NCBI GenBank assembly: GCA_934047225.1
Contig: OW204000.1
Location: 13,410,001-13,474,000 of the forward strand
DNA from: Ypsolopha sequella
Lineage: Eukaryota; Arthropoda; Insecta; Lepidoptera; Ypsolophidae
Direction: 5' to 3'
DNA length: 64,000 nucleotides
Below are positions 46,462 to 57,370 of this stretch, piece by piece. The notes beneath the pieces were generated by a model. That model was not told where the DNA came from. It was given only the letters and a program-made list of their open reading frames with translations, and searched no databases. The translations under genes were made by a program, and so were the position numbers. The stretch's first letter is position 1. Every line of letters begins with the position of its first letter.

Positions 46462-46990
46462 GTTGTTGCAATTTACTTTTAGGGTTCCATACCCGTATTG
46501 TGTAGGGGCACGGAACCCTTTATGCGCGAGTCGGATTCGCAAACTACCGTTTTTTTAGTGACTTAATTACGAAATGTTGACATTTTCTTCTTAAATAGAC
46601 TAATATTGTGAATGTGTGGAACATTATAAACCACCCTTTTTAGGGTGCCTTACCCAAGGAACAGATTATTATAACAAAGGCTCTATCTTTAGAACGGTAA
46701 TACAACATACAAGTAAAAGTTTAAACTTTGGGCAGTCTGTAGTAAATACTTTAAAGTAAAATAATGAAAATTTGGGTTCCGTACTAAAAAGGTACCGAAT
46801 TGTTTGTCAGGCGCTACCGTTTTATCGCTTTGTATTTTGTCGCCTTAATGTTGCTATGGCATCTTTATTGTTGTTATTTACCTTTAGGATTCCGTACCCG
46901 TATTGTGTACGGGTACGGAACTCTTTATGCACGAGTCAGGTTCGCACTTTACCGGTTTTATTTTTTAGTTTTCGCACTTTAACTTTAACG
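46461..46990 (+). repeat. Repeat B, further direct copy
   Basis: Repeats AAGGTACCGAATTGTTTGTC and GCCTTAATGTTGCTATGGC, then TACGGAACTCTTTATGCACG and CGCACTTTACCGGTTTTA. Open frames here (46772-46993) are repeat by-products. Confidence 0.6.
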
Positions 46991-47199
46991 TAGAATTTTT
47001 CGTTTTAGGCGTCTTTAATGCAAAGCAGCATACCACCAACGTCATCTAGTGTCATACAAATTTATAGATGCAGCTGGAAACATACATTTTGTATAGACTT
47101 TGTATGGAAATATTAAATTACCAACCGCAAATTACATTTTTATATTTTTTTATTGCAATGTACACTTAACACTAACCGCATGCAAAATTTCAAGTTTGT

Positions 47200-47750
47200 A
47201 GGCCTGCTAGAACACCTTTAGACTTTTGATGATGTGTCAGTCAGTCAGTGACAAAATAAGGGAACTTTGACTTGAGATATTTCGTAATCGAATATAGGTA
47301 CAAAGTTGTAATTTGGGGTCAGAAGTAGGATCAGTAAGTACTCTTGGTTCCTGAAATTTCAGACTTCTATCTTCACCCACAACGAAGATACAGGGGGGTG
47401 GAAAGTGCCGTGAGTTGCTTCGAGAAAAGGATGGTACGGCCGTTCCGCGTTCTTTCTGCGAGACTTTGCGGGGGGCACTGCCGTGCCCCCAGATTCTGGG
47501 AAAATTTCAACTGATAGTTACCTAGAACGGCTGAAGCTGTAGATCAATAGATATGTTAATAATATTATTATGATATCTATAAGTGTAGGCCCCTGTGACA
47601 GACGGACGGACAGAGGACCTTGGATTTGAATTTTTAATTTAATTTTTCAATAAATATGGTGAGAAAAAAATTACGCTTAATTGATTAATAAACTAGAATA
47701 AAAAAAATATATATATATATATACTTATACTCACAGAACATTTAATGTTC
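47200..47750 (+). repeat. Repeat B copy with GC-rich hairpin; second part matches flanks of genes 5 and 6
   Basis: GGGGGCACTGCCGTGCCCCC at 47471-47490 is a perfect 8-bp-stem hairpin. From ATTCTGGGAAA (about 47493) onward, including GTTACCTAGAACGGCTGAAG and GACGGACGGACAG, the DNA matches 53950-54200 and 58015-58230 closely. It also has a GTCA repeat near 47238. Confidence 0.6.
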
Positions 47751-48211
47751 TGAGCTTATACTTAACAAAATAAGGAAAGTCATTCATGTACATCAAAGAA
47801 AATATAATAAAGAACTTACGGGACTAATAAATTCATTAGACAAGATTACCTTTTGAATTATTTTAAATTAGTTATGACTTCAAGAACGCCAAAGACTAAC
47901 CTTTCTAGACTTTCGGCGCACAGCACAGTCGATAACACTATGTCATCGAGTAACAAGATGTGATCAATTCGTAGTGGTGCGTGTAGAAAAAAAACTACAT
48001 AAAAATAAACACATAATCTGGAGCGTTTTGTAGAGTCAGCAAAAACATCAAACTTTTTCTTTCGTCCCTTGACCGTCATCAACGTCCCAGCAAAGCGTGG
48101 CTTATTCGGACACCTGTGCATAGTTTATGCATGTATTTCTTTTTGTGACTGTATTTATGAGTTATTGGGTAAATTTTCATGATAATAGATATTTATGGAT
48201 ATATAGGATAT

Positions 48212-49681
48212 ATAATAATAATAATAATAAACACTTTATTGCACACAAAAACACAGATAAATACAGATTTAAGAGAAATACAGGGCAAAGGCGGACTTAT
48301 TTCAGAAAGAAATTTCTTCCAGTCAACCATAAATGACAGAGATGAAGAAACATTTTACATTGGCTTATTAAAATTTAAAATGAGTGCATAATGAGTGATA
48401 TAAATATGTATGTAACTATAATAAATATGATATTCAACATACACTACTAACCTAAAAGTATACCTAACGACCTAACGGTCTAAAAACTAAACAAAGAGTG
48501 GGTATTAAATGGGTGGGTATAAAATAAAAAAAAAATATATATATAATATTAAATATCACACACTACATAAATACGTACGATACATACATACTAGTAGCTA
48601 GAGCTGCTGAGAGGACAAAAAGTGCTTCTTCAAGTTGAATTTGAAGGAAGCGGTTGAGGGAAGACTTTTAAGGGAGTGTGGAAGATCATTCCAAAGACGG
48701 ACAGCGTCCACTGTAAAAGATCCAGAGTAACGTTCCGTGTAATGAGTTGGTATAGATAACATAAGATCATGAGAAGGCCGAAGATTCCTGTTGCTCATGT
48801 CAGTGCGAAAATTGAACCTATCTTTTTGGTATTTAGGGGAGGAAGGATTATTTAAAACATTGTATAGTAGAGATAAGATATGACTATACCTCCGATAGCG
48901 TATTGGAAGCCACTTCAATTAACGTCGAAACTCGGACACATGATCAAACTTTCGCAAATCAAAAATAAATCTGATAGCCAAATTCTGAAGACGTTCCAGT
49001 TTGTTGAGCAACTCCTCGGTGGCATCCAAGAACACAATGTCAGCATAGTCAAGAAGAGGTAGAAGAAGAGATTGGGCTAGAGTAATTCTAGTTTGCAAAG
49101 GCAAGAAGTACTGAAGGCGCTTCAGTGAGTGAAATGAACCGTACATCCTACGGCTAACTTCCTTAACATGACTCTCCCATGACAAGGTCTGATCCATGAT
49201 TACGCCCAAGTTTTTGACAGTTTCGCTATATTGTAGAACTTCACCACCAAAAACCACACTTGCAATATTATCAGTTTTCAGTCTCGAAATGTAGTATTGG
49301 CTACCAATGATAATTACTTGCGACTTTTTCGGATTGACATTAAGCCCATAGCGTTTTGTCCAATCTTTAATAGCCGCAAGGTCTGCATTGGTTGTGGCTA
49401 TGGCATTGTCAATGTCGTCAATTGGAGCTGCTGAGTACAGCTGAAGATCGTCAGCATATAGATGAAAGGAAGAGGAGAGGGCAGAAGTGATAGAGTTAAT
49501 AAAGACCGAAAACAGAATAGGAGAGAGGACACCACCCTGAGGAACACCAGATGTAAGATCACACCAGTTACAATGGCAACTGTCAACTTTGATTAGTTGT
49601 TTTCTGCCATGAAGATAGGATTCAAACCATGAGATAACCAAAGGGGAGACATTAAGAGATCTTAAGGATCTAAAGATATCT
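48212..49681 (-). mobile_element. Non-LTR retrotransposon, 5'-truncated
   Basis: The reverse transcriptase C-terminal half, 3' UTR and a (TTA)n tail (48212-48232 on this strand) are present. The 5' end stops within the palm region near 49680, next to a short direct repeat (TTAAGGAGACATTAAGATAT-type). The domain style (F-x-x-Y-A-D-D-L-Q-L-Y, S-G-V-P-Q-G-G-V-L-S-P) suggests the CR1/jockey group. Confidence 0.85.
48598..49680 (-). pseudogene. LINE reverse transcriptase C-terminal half, one nonsense codon
   Basis: The frame reads W-F-E-S-Y-L-H-G-R-K-Q, then S-G-V-P-Q-G-G-V-L-S-P and the catalytic Y-A-D-D box. It passes through L-N-V-N-P-K-K-S-Q, L-G-V-I-M-D and L-L-P-L-L-D-Y-A-D to F-D-H-V-S-E-F-R-R. 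There a TAA (near 48919) replaces what is probably a Gln codon, and the same frame continues L-K-W-L-P-I-R-Y-R-R to the true end L-S-S-Q-Q-L. Only one base change separates this from an unbroken frame, though the N-terminal part is missing anyway. Confidence 0.85.
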
Positions 49682-49974
49682 TAAGGAGACATTAAGATAT
49701 ATGATAATATTTATAATAAATCCAGTTAAATACAAACCCACAACCAAATTTCAAAGTCCTTAAAATAAACTTTCAGATTCGTCCGCTGCTTAGACACAAC
49801 AACCTGATCAACCCTTTACACATCCCCTCGAGCAAGATTCCACCAAACCATTTATGTGTGGTATATGTAAACTTTTAAGTAGTATTAGTACTTGAACATA
49901 TAAATAAATTTATTTTGTTTATTATCATGTAGTATAAATATAATTTACTGTTTATTAAATTTAATATATGTATC

Positions 49975-50201
49975 TGTCGTGGCCATATCGTAGAATTGAC
50001 CGTTTCATGATCTGGTTGGGCAGATCGTAAAGTATGAAATCAAAAATCTTTCATCAAAAGTAAAAAGTAGGTGCGACGACGAACGAAGCGAAGGGGAGCG
50101 AGAACGATCGTGTTAGACTTAGATGTAAATTCAATTTTAACAGAAATACGATATGGCCAACCAGATCATGAAATGGTCAATTCTACGATATGGCCACGAC
50201 A
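49975..50201. mobile_element. MITE with TGTCGTGGCCATATCGTAGA ends
   Basis: Inverted ends of about 48 bp (TGTCGTGGCCATATCGTAGA, then ATTGACC and TTTCATGATCTGGTTGG) with one or two mismatches. TATC lies directly outside both (49971-49974 and 50202-50205). The centre has GACGAACGAAGCGAAGGGGA, similar to 20705. Confidence 0.75.
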
Positions 50202-50784
50202 TATCTATAATACCCTTGTAAACATTTTAATATCATGGCACTACCCCAAAAACTTCCCCATTGCCAAAGGTTAGCTGGTAGAAAATACAAAATAGAATAA
50301 AGCTCGCCTGTGTCCAAAAACTTAACCTGCGCAATAAAGAATTTAATTATTATTAGATATCACTGTTACTACCGTGAGTAAGCCTGATTTATCGAAAATC
50401 GATTTATTGAAAATAATTAACATTAAATTGATATCCCTTGCTTAAGCTCGAGCACTGGAGCCTGTAAAATTTTCAAATAGCCGGGTTTAGTGTTCATATT
50501 TACTTTACCCTAGAGATGTCGATTTCAAATATTTTATTCATTGATAATGTCCTACAAAATATATGCTGAATTGATAAAAAAAAAAAAAAAAAACTGATAA
50601 AAGCAGGCTGACTCACGTTGGTACTAACAGGACGGGAATACCTACCTTATTTTTAAGCACCTTTTGTTACGCTCTATCAATCAAACATAGCAGGGCGGCC
50701 GGACCCTAGGTACTTGTAGCGATCTGTTTATTTAAAAAAAAATTGATGTTTTTGCTGGCTGTACAAAGCACTCCAGGTTACGCG
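50202..50784. other. Spacer before the segmental duplication
   Basis: Contains a run of 17 A near 50577-50593. No gene. Confidence 0.5.
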
Positions 50785-51617
50785 CAGCCAACTCTGTCTA
50801 TTTTGACGTATTTTTCTTTCTAAGCAACTACATATTTGTCACATTTTGGTACTCGTTGACATAAGGTTACCGACTGTGCGCCGACATTGCAGTCTATTCA
50901 TCTAACGTACATAAAATTGTTTCATGATTTACGCAATCAGAAGTTTTTTATGGTCACAAAATACACCGATCACCTGTTTTTTTGTCTTTAATAATAACAT
51001 CATAGATAGTTTCGAGCAACGATCGGACTATGCCAACTATCTATCTAGTGGTATTATGTATAGCGCTATTTTACTATTGATTTAGATATAATGATAAATT
51101 AATAGGTTTCAGTTCCTTGTCCTTTTTCTTAAGGCGACTATCCTTATGAAAATGGGTGTGGTCATCAGATTAAACAAAATAAACACACTCAGCTATCGTG
51201 AGTAAGTCGGTTATGTAAATAAGCAGAATAAACCAAATAAACCGGTACGGACCTCGTGACTGACTATTGAAGTGTCAAACCACCACCACCCACCATAGTA
51301 CATACCATGGTGGTTTATAGTAGCCTGAAGTTAGCTGCACAATCACGTTTGACAGCCAATTTTTCTGCACGATTTTTGACGTTTGTTGAGGGTCATGACC
51401 GAATCGTGGGTGCTTATTGTGGAAAATAGTAGTTTATTGGAATCTGATGACCGTACCCAATGTGAAGTTCGACGTTTTTGAATGTGGAATAAGTCGCATC
51501 CTCTTGATTTGGGAAATTAAAACTCTGCATACACATACCTTGATCCTTAATTTAAGGTGCCATCTCCAGCGTTTTTACATATTTATCATTTTAAAGCTAT
51601 AATACGCTAATAATAAC

Positions 51618-51990
51618 AGGTGGTAGAGCTGATGCCGGGCTCGACTGTGGAGGTACCACCATCTAACTTGGAGACGCCCTCGAAGTAATTCGGGAGAGAG
51701 TAAGAGGACAGCTCACAGGCAAAAAACCAGGAGGCTTACCATGCCTGGGACCGATGGATGGTGGTATATCCATCCCTAATAGCCGGGCCTTATATGGAAT
51801 AGACTGGTGACGGGCAGCGGCGTCACTGGTGCGAGGGTTCCGGCACTACGCTCACCAACCCACCTGCCCAGCGTGAGTGAGTATGGGCAATTCTTCCAGG
51901 ATGACTGCCGGGAGTGGCAAAGTCCTTGAAAGTTCCAGCAGTGGACGAACTTGGCTGATGGATGGATGGAATACGCTTTACGCCTAACTA
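51618..51990 (+). repeat. Interspersed repeat C, copy 2
   Basis: The same family as 4534-4862 (inverse) and 55530-55905. It ends with CAGCAGTGGACGAACTTGGC then GATGGATGGA. Confidence 0.8.
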
Positions 51991-52687
51991 CAAAAATATA
52001 AAAATTTTTTTTTTTGCCCCTTTATCTTCAAATACGGGATAAAATACAGAACTACCACATAAGCAGATGTGGTTTATAAAAATGAAGAGTGCCATCTGAA
52101 TGTTTTTCTTCAATTTATTATTTTTAATTATTAATTTAAATAAGATTTGTGTTTTTATACCTATAATTTATTTAAATATTATTGGAGTAATTCAAGATTA
52201 CAATTTAAATTCCAATAATATGAAATTTATTTGGAAATTAATTTACAAATGATTGGAATATTGGCACTACTTAGGAGCGTTGAGTGTAACGAATCACGCT
52301 CACTGGTAGAAACAAAATATTTGCACAAAAACACAGATTTTAGTGATTTATTGCATTTTACGATTTTCCCGCCAATTTCACAGGGCTAGTCGCCCCAATA
52401 TCTTTACGTTCTCGTTTTTGTTTTCTAACTAGTTTCAGCATTTCTAATAATTCATACCGTAATTTATTTTATTATATATGGAGATTTTAAGTATTTATTT
52501 CATAAAAAGCTTTTTGCTTTAAAATATACTCATTTGAACATACACGAGACTTTTTAAGACCTCGATAAAAATGTTATTATTATAGAACTTTACCTTTTTG
52601 TGTATAGGTACAAACTTGCATAGGTCTATTTACAACTTGGATTTATAAAAAAAGGTACAAACAATGGTAATTTAAAATTTCAAACAA

Positions 52688-52693
52688 TTTATT
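52688..52693 (-). terminator. Poly(A) signal of gene 5
   Basis: AATAAA on the minus strand, about 90 bp past the stop codon. The same signal at 56752-56757 serves gene 6. Confidence 0.65.
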
Positions 52694-52782
52694 TCAATCG
52701 ATGATACACATTTTTTCGGATGTACTTTCTGGTGAAGCAAATTTAGTTATGTAAAATCTGCTGTCTTATCTCGCTAAATTCT

Positions 52783-53274
52783 TCATTTCTTCCAGAGGTA
52801 AGGTGTACCAGCGAGGGTGGGATAGGCAAGAGGGCTGGGGTAGCCGGTCCCTGCTACACTAGTGTAGGTGCTCAATAGTGGAGCCGCGGCAAGGGGGGCA
52901 ACTGCGGCGGGAGCGAGGAAGGCCTGGGGAGATCGCTTCTTGATCAGATGTGTGACACCGAGAGGACTGAATGGAGCGTAAAGTGGAGCAGCAGCGCCGT
53001 AGGTCGAAGTCAGAAGCGGGTTTCCGTATGACGCTGGGGCAAAGTAAGAAGTGGAAGCCAGGGGCAGAATTGCTTGTCTCTTCTTGATCAAATGTGTTGG
53101 GCCACCGTAAGCCAAGGTCGCGGCTGGCAGAATGGGCGCAGGCGAGATTAGTCCGGAAGCGACGGGAGCGTATCCAGTGGCAATATAAGGGCTGGCTGGA
53201 GCGTACCCGATTCCCCATTGGGGCTCAGCCAAAGCCGCGGCGAGGACACTGCACAACACTACAAGTTTGAACAT
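52783..53274 (-). CDS. Secreted cuticular-type protein (gene 5)
   Basis: 163 residues with the layout of gene 4: signal peptide 1-16, dibasic sites H-L-I-K-K-R-Q at 61-67 and H-L-I-K-K-R-S at 109-115, terminal L-W-K-K. Its distinctive residues are near 139-145 (T-S-V-A-G-T-G). The start at 53274 is set by the signal peptide and by identity with genes 4 and 6. The near-absence of replacement changes among the three copies suggests recent duplication, gene conversion or constraint. Promoter, leader and 3' flank are duplicated with it, so it is probably expressed like gene 6. Confidence 0.85.
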   Translation of the reverse strand: MFKLVVLCSVLAAALAEPQWGIGYAPASPYIATGYAPVASGLISPAPILPAATLAYGGPTHLIKKRQAILPLASTSYFAPASYGNPLLTSTYGAAAPLYAPFSPLGVTHLIKKRSPQAFLAPAAVAPLAAAPLLSTYTSVAGTGYPSPLAYPTLAGTPYLWKK

Positions 53275-53303
53275 TGTTAGATCTGTTTTGCACACTTGGA
53301 ACA

Positions 53304-53410
53304 ACTGAGGATCTGCAAAGATGTGCGTCCTATTTATACTGATAACTCCTAAATGCATTAGAAAAATCCATTTAATGAACTGCACCGGTTCATAAAACTA
53401 GATCTTAAGG
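53304..53410 (-). promoter_or_regulatory. Promoter of gene 5
   Basis: GAACCGGTGCA near 53381-53391, TATAAATAGG with first T at 53338, CTCAGTTG with start at 53306 (spacing 32). Differs from gene 4 by one base just before the initiator. Confidence 0.7.
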
Positions 53411-53511
53411 TTATTATTAATGTCACCTTAAAGGAACAGCCGCTGTAGGTAGTAGTCTGTTTCGGGCTTAAAAAAATGCATCTCTCTGTCATTTCGGGAT
53501 TTATTTACTAA

Positions 53512-53700
53512 ACTAGCGACCCGCCCCGGCTTCGCATGGGCATGTATTATACATATAAACCTTTCTTTTGAATTACTCTATCTGTTATAAAAATCGCATC
53601 AAAATCCGTTGCGTAGTTTTAAAGATCTAAGCATACATAGGGACAGACAGACAGCGGGAAGCGACTTTGTTTTATACTATGTAGTGATAGTGATAGTGAT
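53512..53700 (+). repeat. Repeat E insertion upstream of gene 5
   Basis: Starts ACTAGCGACCCGCCCCGGCT and ends TAGTGATAGTGATAGTGAT. The same insertion is at 57579-57767 but is missing upstream of gene 4, where GATTTATGAGCTAGATAATT continues directly. Both phrases are, from memory, common in insect interspersed repeats. Confidence 0.75.
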
Positions 53701-54154
53701 AATTGTGCCAAGTGGTAGCGCCTGACAAACAATTCGGCACCCTCTGAGAACGGAACCCAAATTTTTATTATTTGTTGTTTTACTTTAAAGTATGTACAAA
53801 AATCTGACCGAATTTGAAACTTGTGTAATATTATTATAGAGCTGAAACAAATAACGTAGAAGAAATGCTACATTCTCGAGGTTTTTTAGTAAGGAATCTT
53901 GGGCTTGTTTTTTTTTATTTGCCGTGTTAGAGGCTATGGTAACATATATTCTGGGAAATTTTCAACTAACTGGTTACCTAGAACGGCTGAAGCTGTAGAT
54001 CAATAGATATGTTAATAATATTATTATGATATATATATGTGTAGACCCCTGTGATAGACGGACGGACAGACGACCTTGGTTTTTTTTTTTTTAAATAAAT
54101 ATGGTAAGAAAAAAATTACGCAGGCTATGAATGTTTCTGATATTAAACTAGAAT

Positions 54155-54164
54155 AATATATATA

Positions 54165-54206
<42 letters not shown>
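54155..54206. repeat. (AT)n microsatellite, empty site of the Tc1 insertion
   Basis: Alternating TA broken by single changes. The matching tract in copy B contains the transposon at 58244-59992. A small frame reading Ile-Tyr repeats here is an artefact. Confidence 0.85.
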
Positions 54207-54210
<4 letters not shown>

Positions 54211-54271
54211 CTTATACTTGACAAAATAAGGACCACAAGATAATATACAAGATATATGTACTACTACTTAA

Positions 54272-54706
54272 TTTGATATGTAAAAGTTTTAGCGTCCCTG
54301 TTACTACGTATGCGAAAAAACCCTTTAAAAGCCACATAACATAACGTTTCGTCCTTTAAAAGCCACATAATAAAATATAATTGCAGTAAAATATAATATG
54401 TCATTCTAAATTGTCAAACCAGGAGAATTCGGGTCGAAAAAGAACTAATTTCAATAAATATTTCTTTCTAGCCGAATTTCTCCAATCGCGTTTCTGTTTT
54501 AACAGATCCCTAGAAAAAGATAAAAAAAAAACTATTTTATCAAAATAATACAGTAGATATAAAAGTTCTTAAAGTGTCGATTTTTTTCCGTAACGCGGTT
54601 ATATTTTATAAGATGATAGTGCTACTTTTCCACGAATCCGTCCCTCTCGCAATGAGGGTTTTTCGCATATGGAGTAACAGGGACGCTAAAACTTTTACAT
54701 ATCGCC
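54272..54706 (+). mobile_element. piggyBac-type MITE family A with two long ends
   Basis: TTAA at 54268-54271 and 54707-54710. The left GATATGTAAAAGTTTTAGCG is repeated inverted at the right end, with TCCCTGTTAC and ATGCGAAAAA also pairing, giving ends of about 45 bp. It sits at the junction between duplication copies A and B. Confidence 0.75.
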
Positions 54707-55529
54707 TTAAACTAACCAGCTAACCCTGTCTATTTTGATGTATTTTTCTTTCTAAACAACTACATATTTGTCACAGCTTGGTACTCGTTGACATAAATCT
54801 ATACATCTAACGTACATAAAATTGTTTCATGATTTACGCAATCAGAAGTTTTTGTATGGTCACAAAATACACCGATCACCTGTTTTTTGTCTTCAATAAT
54901 AACTTCATAGATAGTTTCGAACAACGATCGGACTATGCCAACTATCTATCTAGCGGTATTATGTATAGCGCTATTTTACTGTTGGTTTAGATATAATGAT
55001 GATAAATAATTAATAGGTTTCAGTTCCTTGTCCTTTTTCTTAAAAATTATGTCATGAAAATGGGTGTGGTCATCAGATTAAACAAAATAAACACACTCAG
55101 CTATCGTGAGTAAGTCGGTTATGTAAATAAGCAGAATAGACCAAATAAACCCGTACGGACCTCGTGACTGACTATTGAAGTGTCAAACCACCACCAACCA
55201 CCATAGTACATACCATGGTGGTTTATAAATAGTAGCCTGAAGTTAGCTGCACAATCACGTTTGACAGCCAATTTTTCTGCACGATTTTTGACGTTTGTTG
55301 AGGGTCATGACCGAATCGTGGGTGCTTATTATGGAAAATAGTAGTTTATTGGAATCTGATGACCGTACCCAATGTGAAGTTCGACGTTTTTGAATGTGGA
55401 ATAAGTCGCATCCTCTTGATTTGGGAAATTAAAACTCTGCATACACATACCTTGATCCTTAAGTTAAGGTGCCATCTCCAGTGTTTTTACATATTTATCA
55501 TTTTAAAGCTATAATACGCTAATAATAAC

Positions 55530-55905
55530 AGGTGGTAGAGCTGATGCCGGGCTCAACTGTGGAGGTACCACCATCTAACTTGGAGACGCCCTCGAAGTAA
55601 TTCGGGAGAGAGTAAGAGGACAGCTCACAGGCAAAAAACGAGGAGGCCCACCATTCCTGGGACCGATGGATGGCGGTATATCCATCCCTAATAGCCGGGC
55701 CTTATATGGAACAGATTGGTGACGGGCAGCGGCGTCACTGGTGCGAGGATTCCGGCACCGCGCTCACCAACCCGCCTGCTCAGCGTGTGTGAGTATGGGC
55801 AATTCTTCCAGGATGACTGCCGGGATTGCCAAAGTCCTGGAAAGGCTTATGTCCAGCAGTGGACGAACTTGGCTAATGGATGGATGGAATACGCTTTACG
55901 CCTAA
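55530..55905 (+). repeat. Interspersed repeat C, copy 3
   Basis: Duplicate of 51618-51990 as part of the segmental duplication. The 67-codon frame inside it is not a gene. Confidence 0.8.
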
Positions 55906-56849
55906 CTACAAAAATATGAAAAATATTTTGTTTTGCCCCTTCATCTTCAAATACGGGATAAAATGCAGAACTACCACGTAAGCAGATGTGGTTTATAAAA
56001 ATGAAGAGTGCCATCTGAATGTTTTTTCTTCAATATATAATTTTTATTTATTTATGAATTTTTTTTTACTTAATTTATAATTTTTATTTATTAATTGAAA
56101 AAGGTTTTTATTTTATTATGTAATTTGTTATTTTTATTTATTTATTTAAATATTTTTTTGATTTTTTATATAATTTATTATTTTTATTAATTTATTTAAA
56201 TAAGTTTTTATTTTTAAAATTTATTGAAATATTATTGGAGTAATTCAAAATTACAATTTAAATTCCTATAATATGAAAATCATTTGTAAATTAATTGGAA
56301 TATTGGCACTACTTAGGAGCTTTGAGTGTAACGAATCACGGTCACGGAAAGTGGTAGAAACAAAATATTTGCACAAAAACACGGATTTTAGTGATTTAGT
56401 GCATTTTACGATTTTTACCGCCAATTTCACAAGGCTAGTCGCCCCAATAGCTTTACGTTCTCGTTTTCGTTTTCTTACTAGTTTCAGTATTTCTAATAAT
56501 TCATACCGTAATTTACTTTAGTATCGGAAATTTTAAGTATTTATAAAAAAAAAGCTTTTTGCTTTAAAATATACTCATTTGAAAATACATGAGTCTTTTT
56601 AAGACCTCGATAAAAATATTATGATTATAGAACTTTACACAGCATTATTTGTTAAAATGGTCTTTTTGTGTGTACATATTTGCGTAGGTCTATTTAAAAC
56701 TTGGATTTATGAAAAAGGTACAAACAATAGGTAATTTAAAATTTCAAACAATTTATTTCAATCGATGATACACATTTTTTCGGATGTACTTTCTGGTGAA
56801 GCAAATTTAGTTATGTAAAATCATCTGCTCTCTTATCTCACTAAATTCT

Positions 56850-57341
56850 TCATTTCTTCCAGAGGTAAGGTGTACCAGCGAGGGTGGGATAGGCAAGAGG
56901 GCTGGGGTAGGCGATTCCTGCTCCGGTGGTGTAGGTGTTCAATAGTGGAGCCGCGGCAAGGGGGGCAACTGCGGCGGGAGCGAGGAAGGCCTGGGGAGAT
57001 CGCTTCTTGATCAGATGTGTGACACCGAGAGGACTGAATGGAGCGTAAAGTGGAGCAGCAGCGCCGTAGGTCGAAGTCAGAAGCGGGTTTCCGTATGACG
57101 CTGGGGCAAAGTAAGAAGTGGAAGCCAGGGGCAGAATTGCTTGTCTCTTCTTGATCAAATGTGTTGGGCCACCGTAAGCCAAGGTCGCGGCTGGCAGAAT
57201 GGGCGCAGGCGAGATTAGTCCGGAAGCGACGGGAGCGTATCCAGTGGCAATATAAGGGCTGGCTGGAGCGTACCCGATTCCCCATTGGGGCTCAGCCAAA
57301 GCCGCGGCGAGGACACTGCACAACACTACAAGTTTGAACAT
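56850..57341 (-). CDS. Secreted cuticular-type protein (gene 6)
   Basis: 163 residues, almost identical to genes 4 and 5. Signal peptide 1-16, two H-L-I-K-K-R sites at 61-66 and 109-114, terminal L-W-K-K. It differs near residues 135-146 (L-N-T-Y-T-T-G-A-G-I-A-Y). The start is at 57341. Its poly(A) signal is at 56752-56757. Intronless. The Tc1 element lies about 900 bp upstream of the start, beyond the promoter, and could affect its regulation but does not break it. Confidence 0.85.
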   Translation of the reverse strand: MFKLVVLCSVLAAALAEPQWGIGYAPASPYIATGYAPVASGLISPAPILPAATLAYGGPTHLIKKRQAILPLASTSYFAPASYGNPLLTSTYGAAAPLYAPFSPLGVTHLIKKRSPQAFLAPAAVAPLAAAPLLNTYTTGAGIAYPSPLAYPTLAGTPYLWKK

Positions 57342-57370
57342 TGTTAGATCTGTTTTGCACACTTGGAACA

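Larger units (their letters stand above)
50785..54599. repeat. Segmental duplication, copy A (contains gene 5)
   Basis: Matches 54719-60488 block by block. Shared parts are the lead-in (TGTCTATTTTGACGTATTTT), repeat C, the 3' flank, gene 5/6, the promoter, repeat E, repeat B, the (AT)n tract and MITE family A. Identity by eye is above 90 percent. Copy A has an uninterrupted (AT)n where copy B carries a Tc1 element. Confidence 0.9.

Noticed and set aside
54024..54236. Frame encoding Ile-Tyr repeats
   Set aside because: Translation of an (AT)n microsatellite.
52859..57285. Alternative minus-strand frames of 119 and 150 codons in genes 5 and 6
   Set aside because: Out-of-frame shadows of the cuticular proteins, kept open by the low stop density of GC-richer coding DNA.
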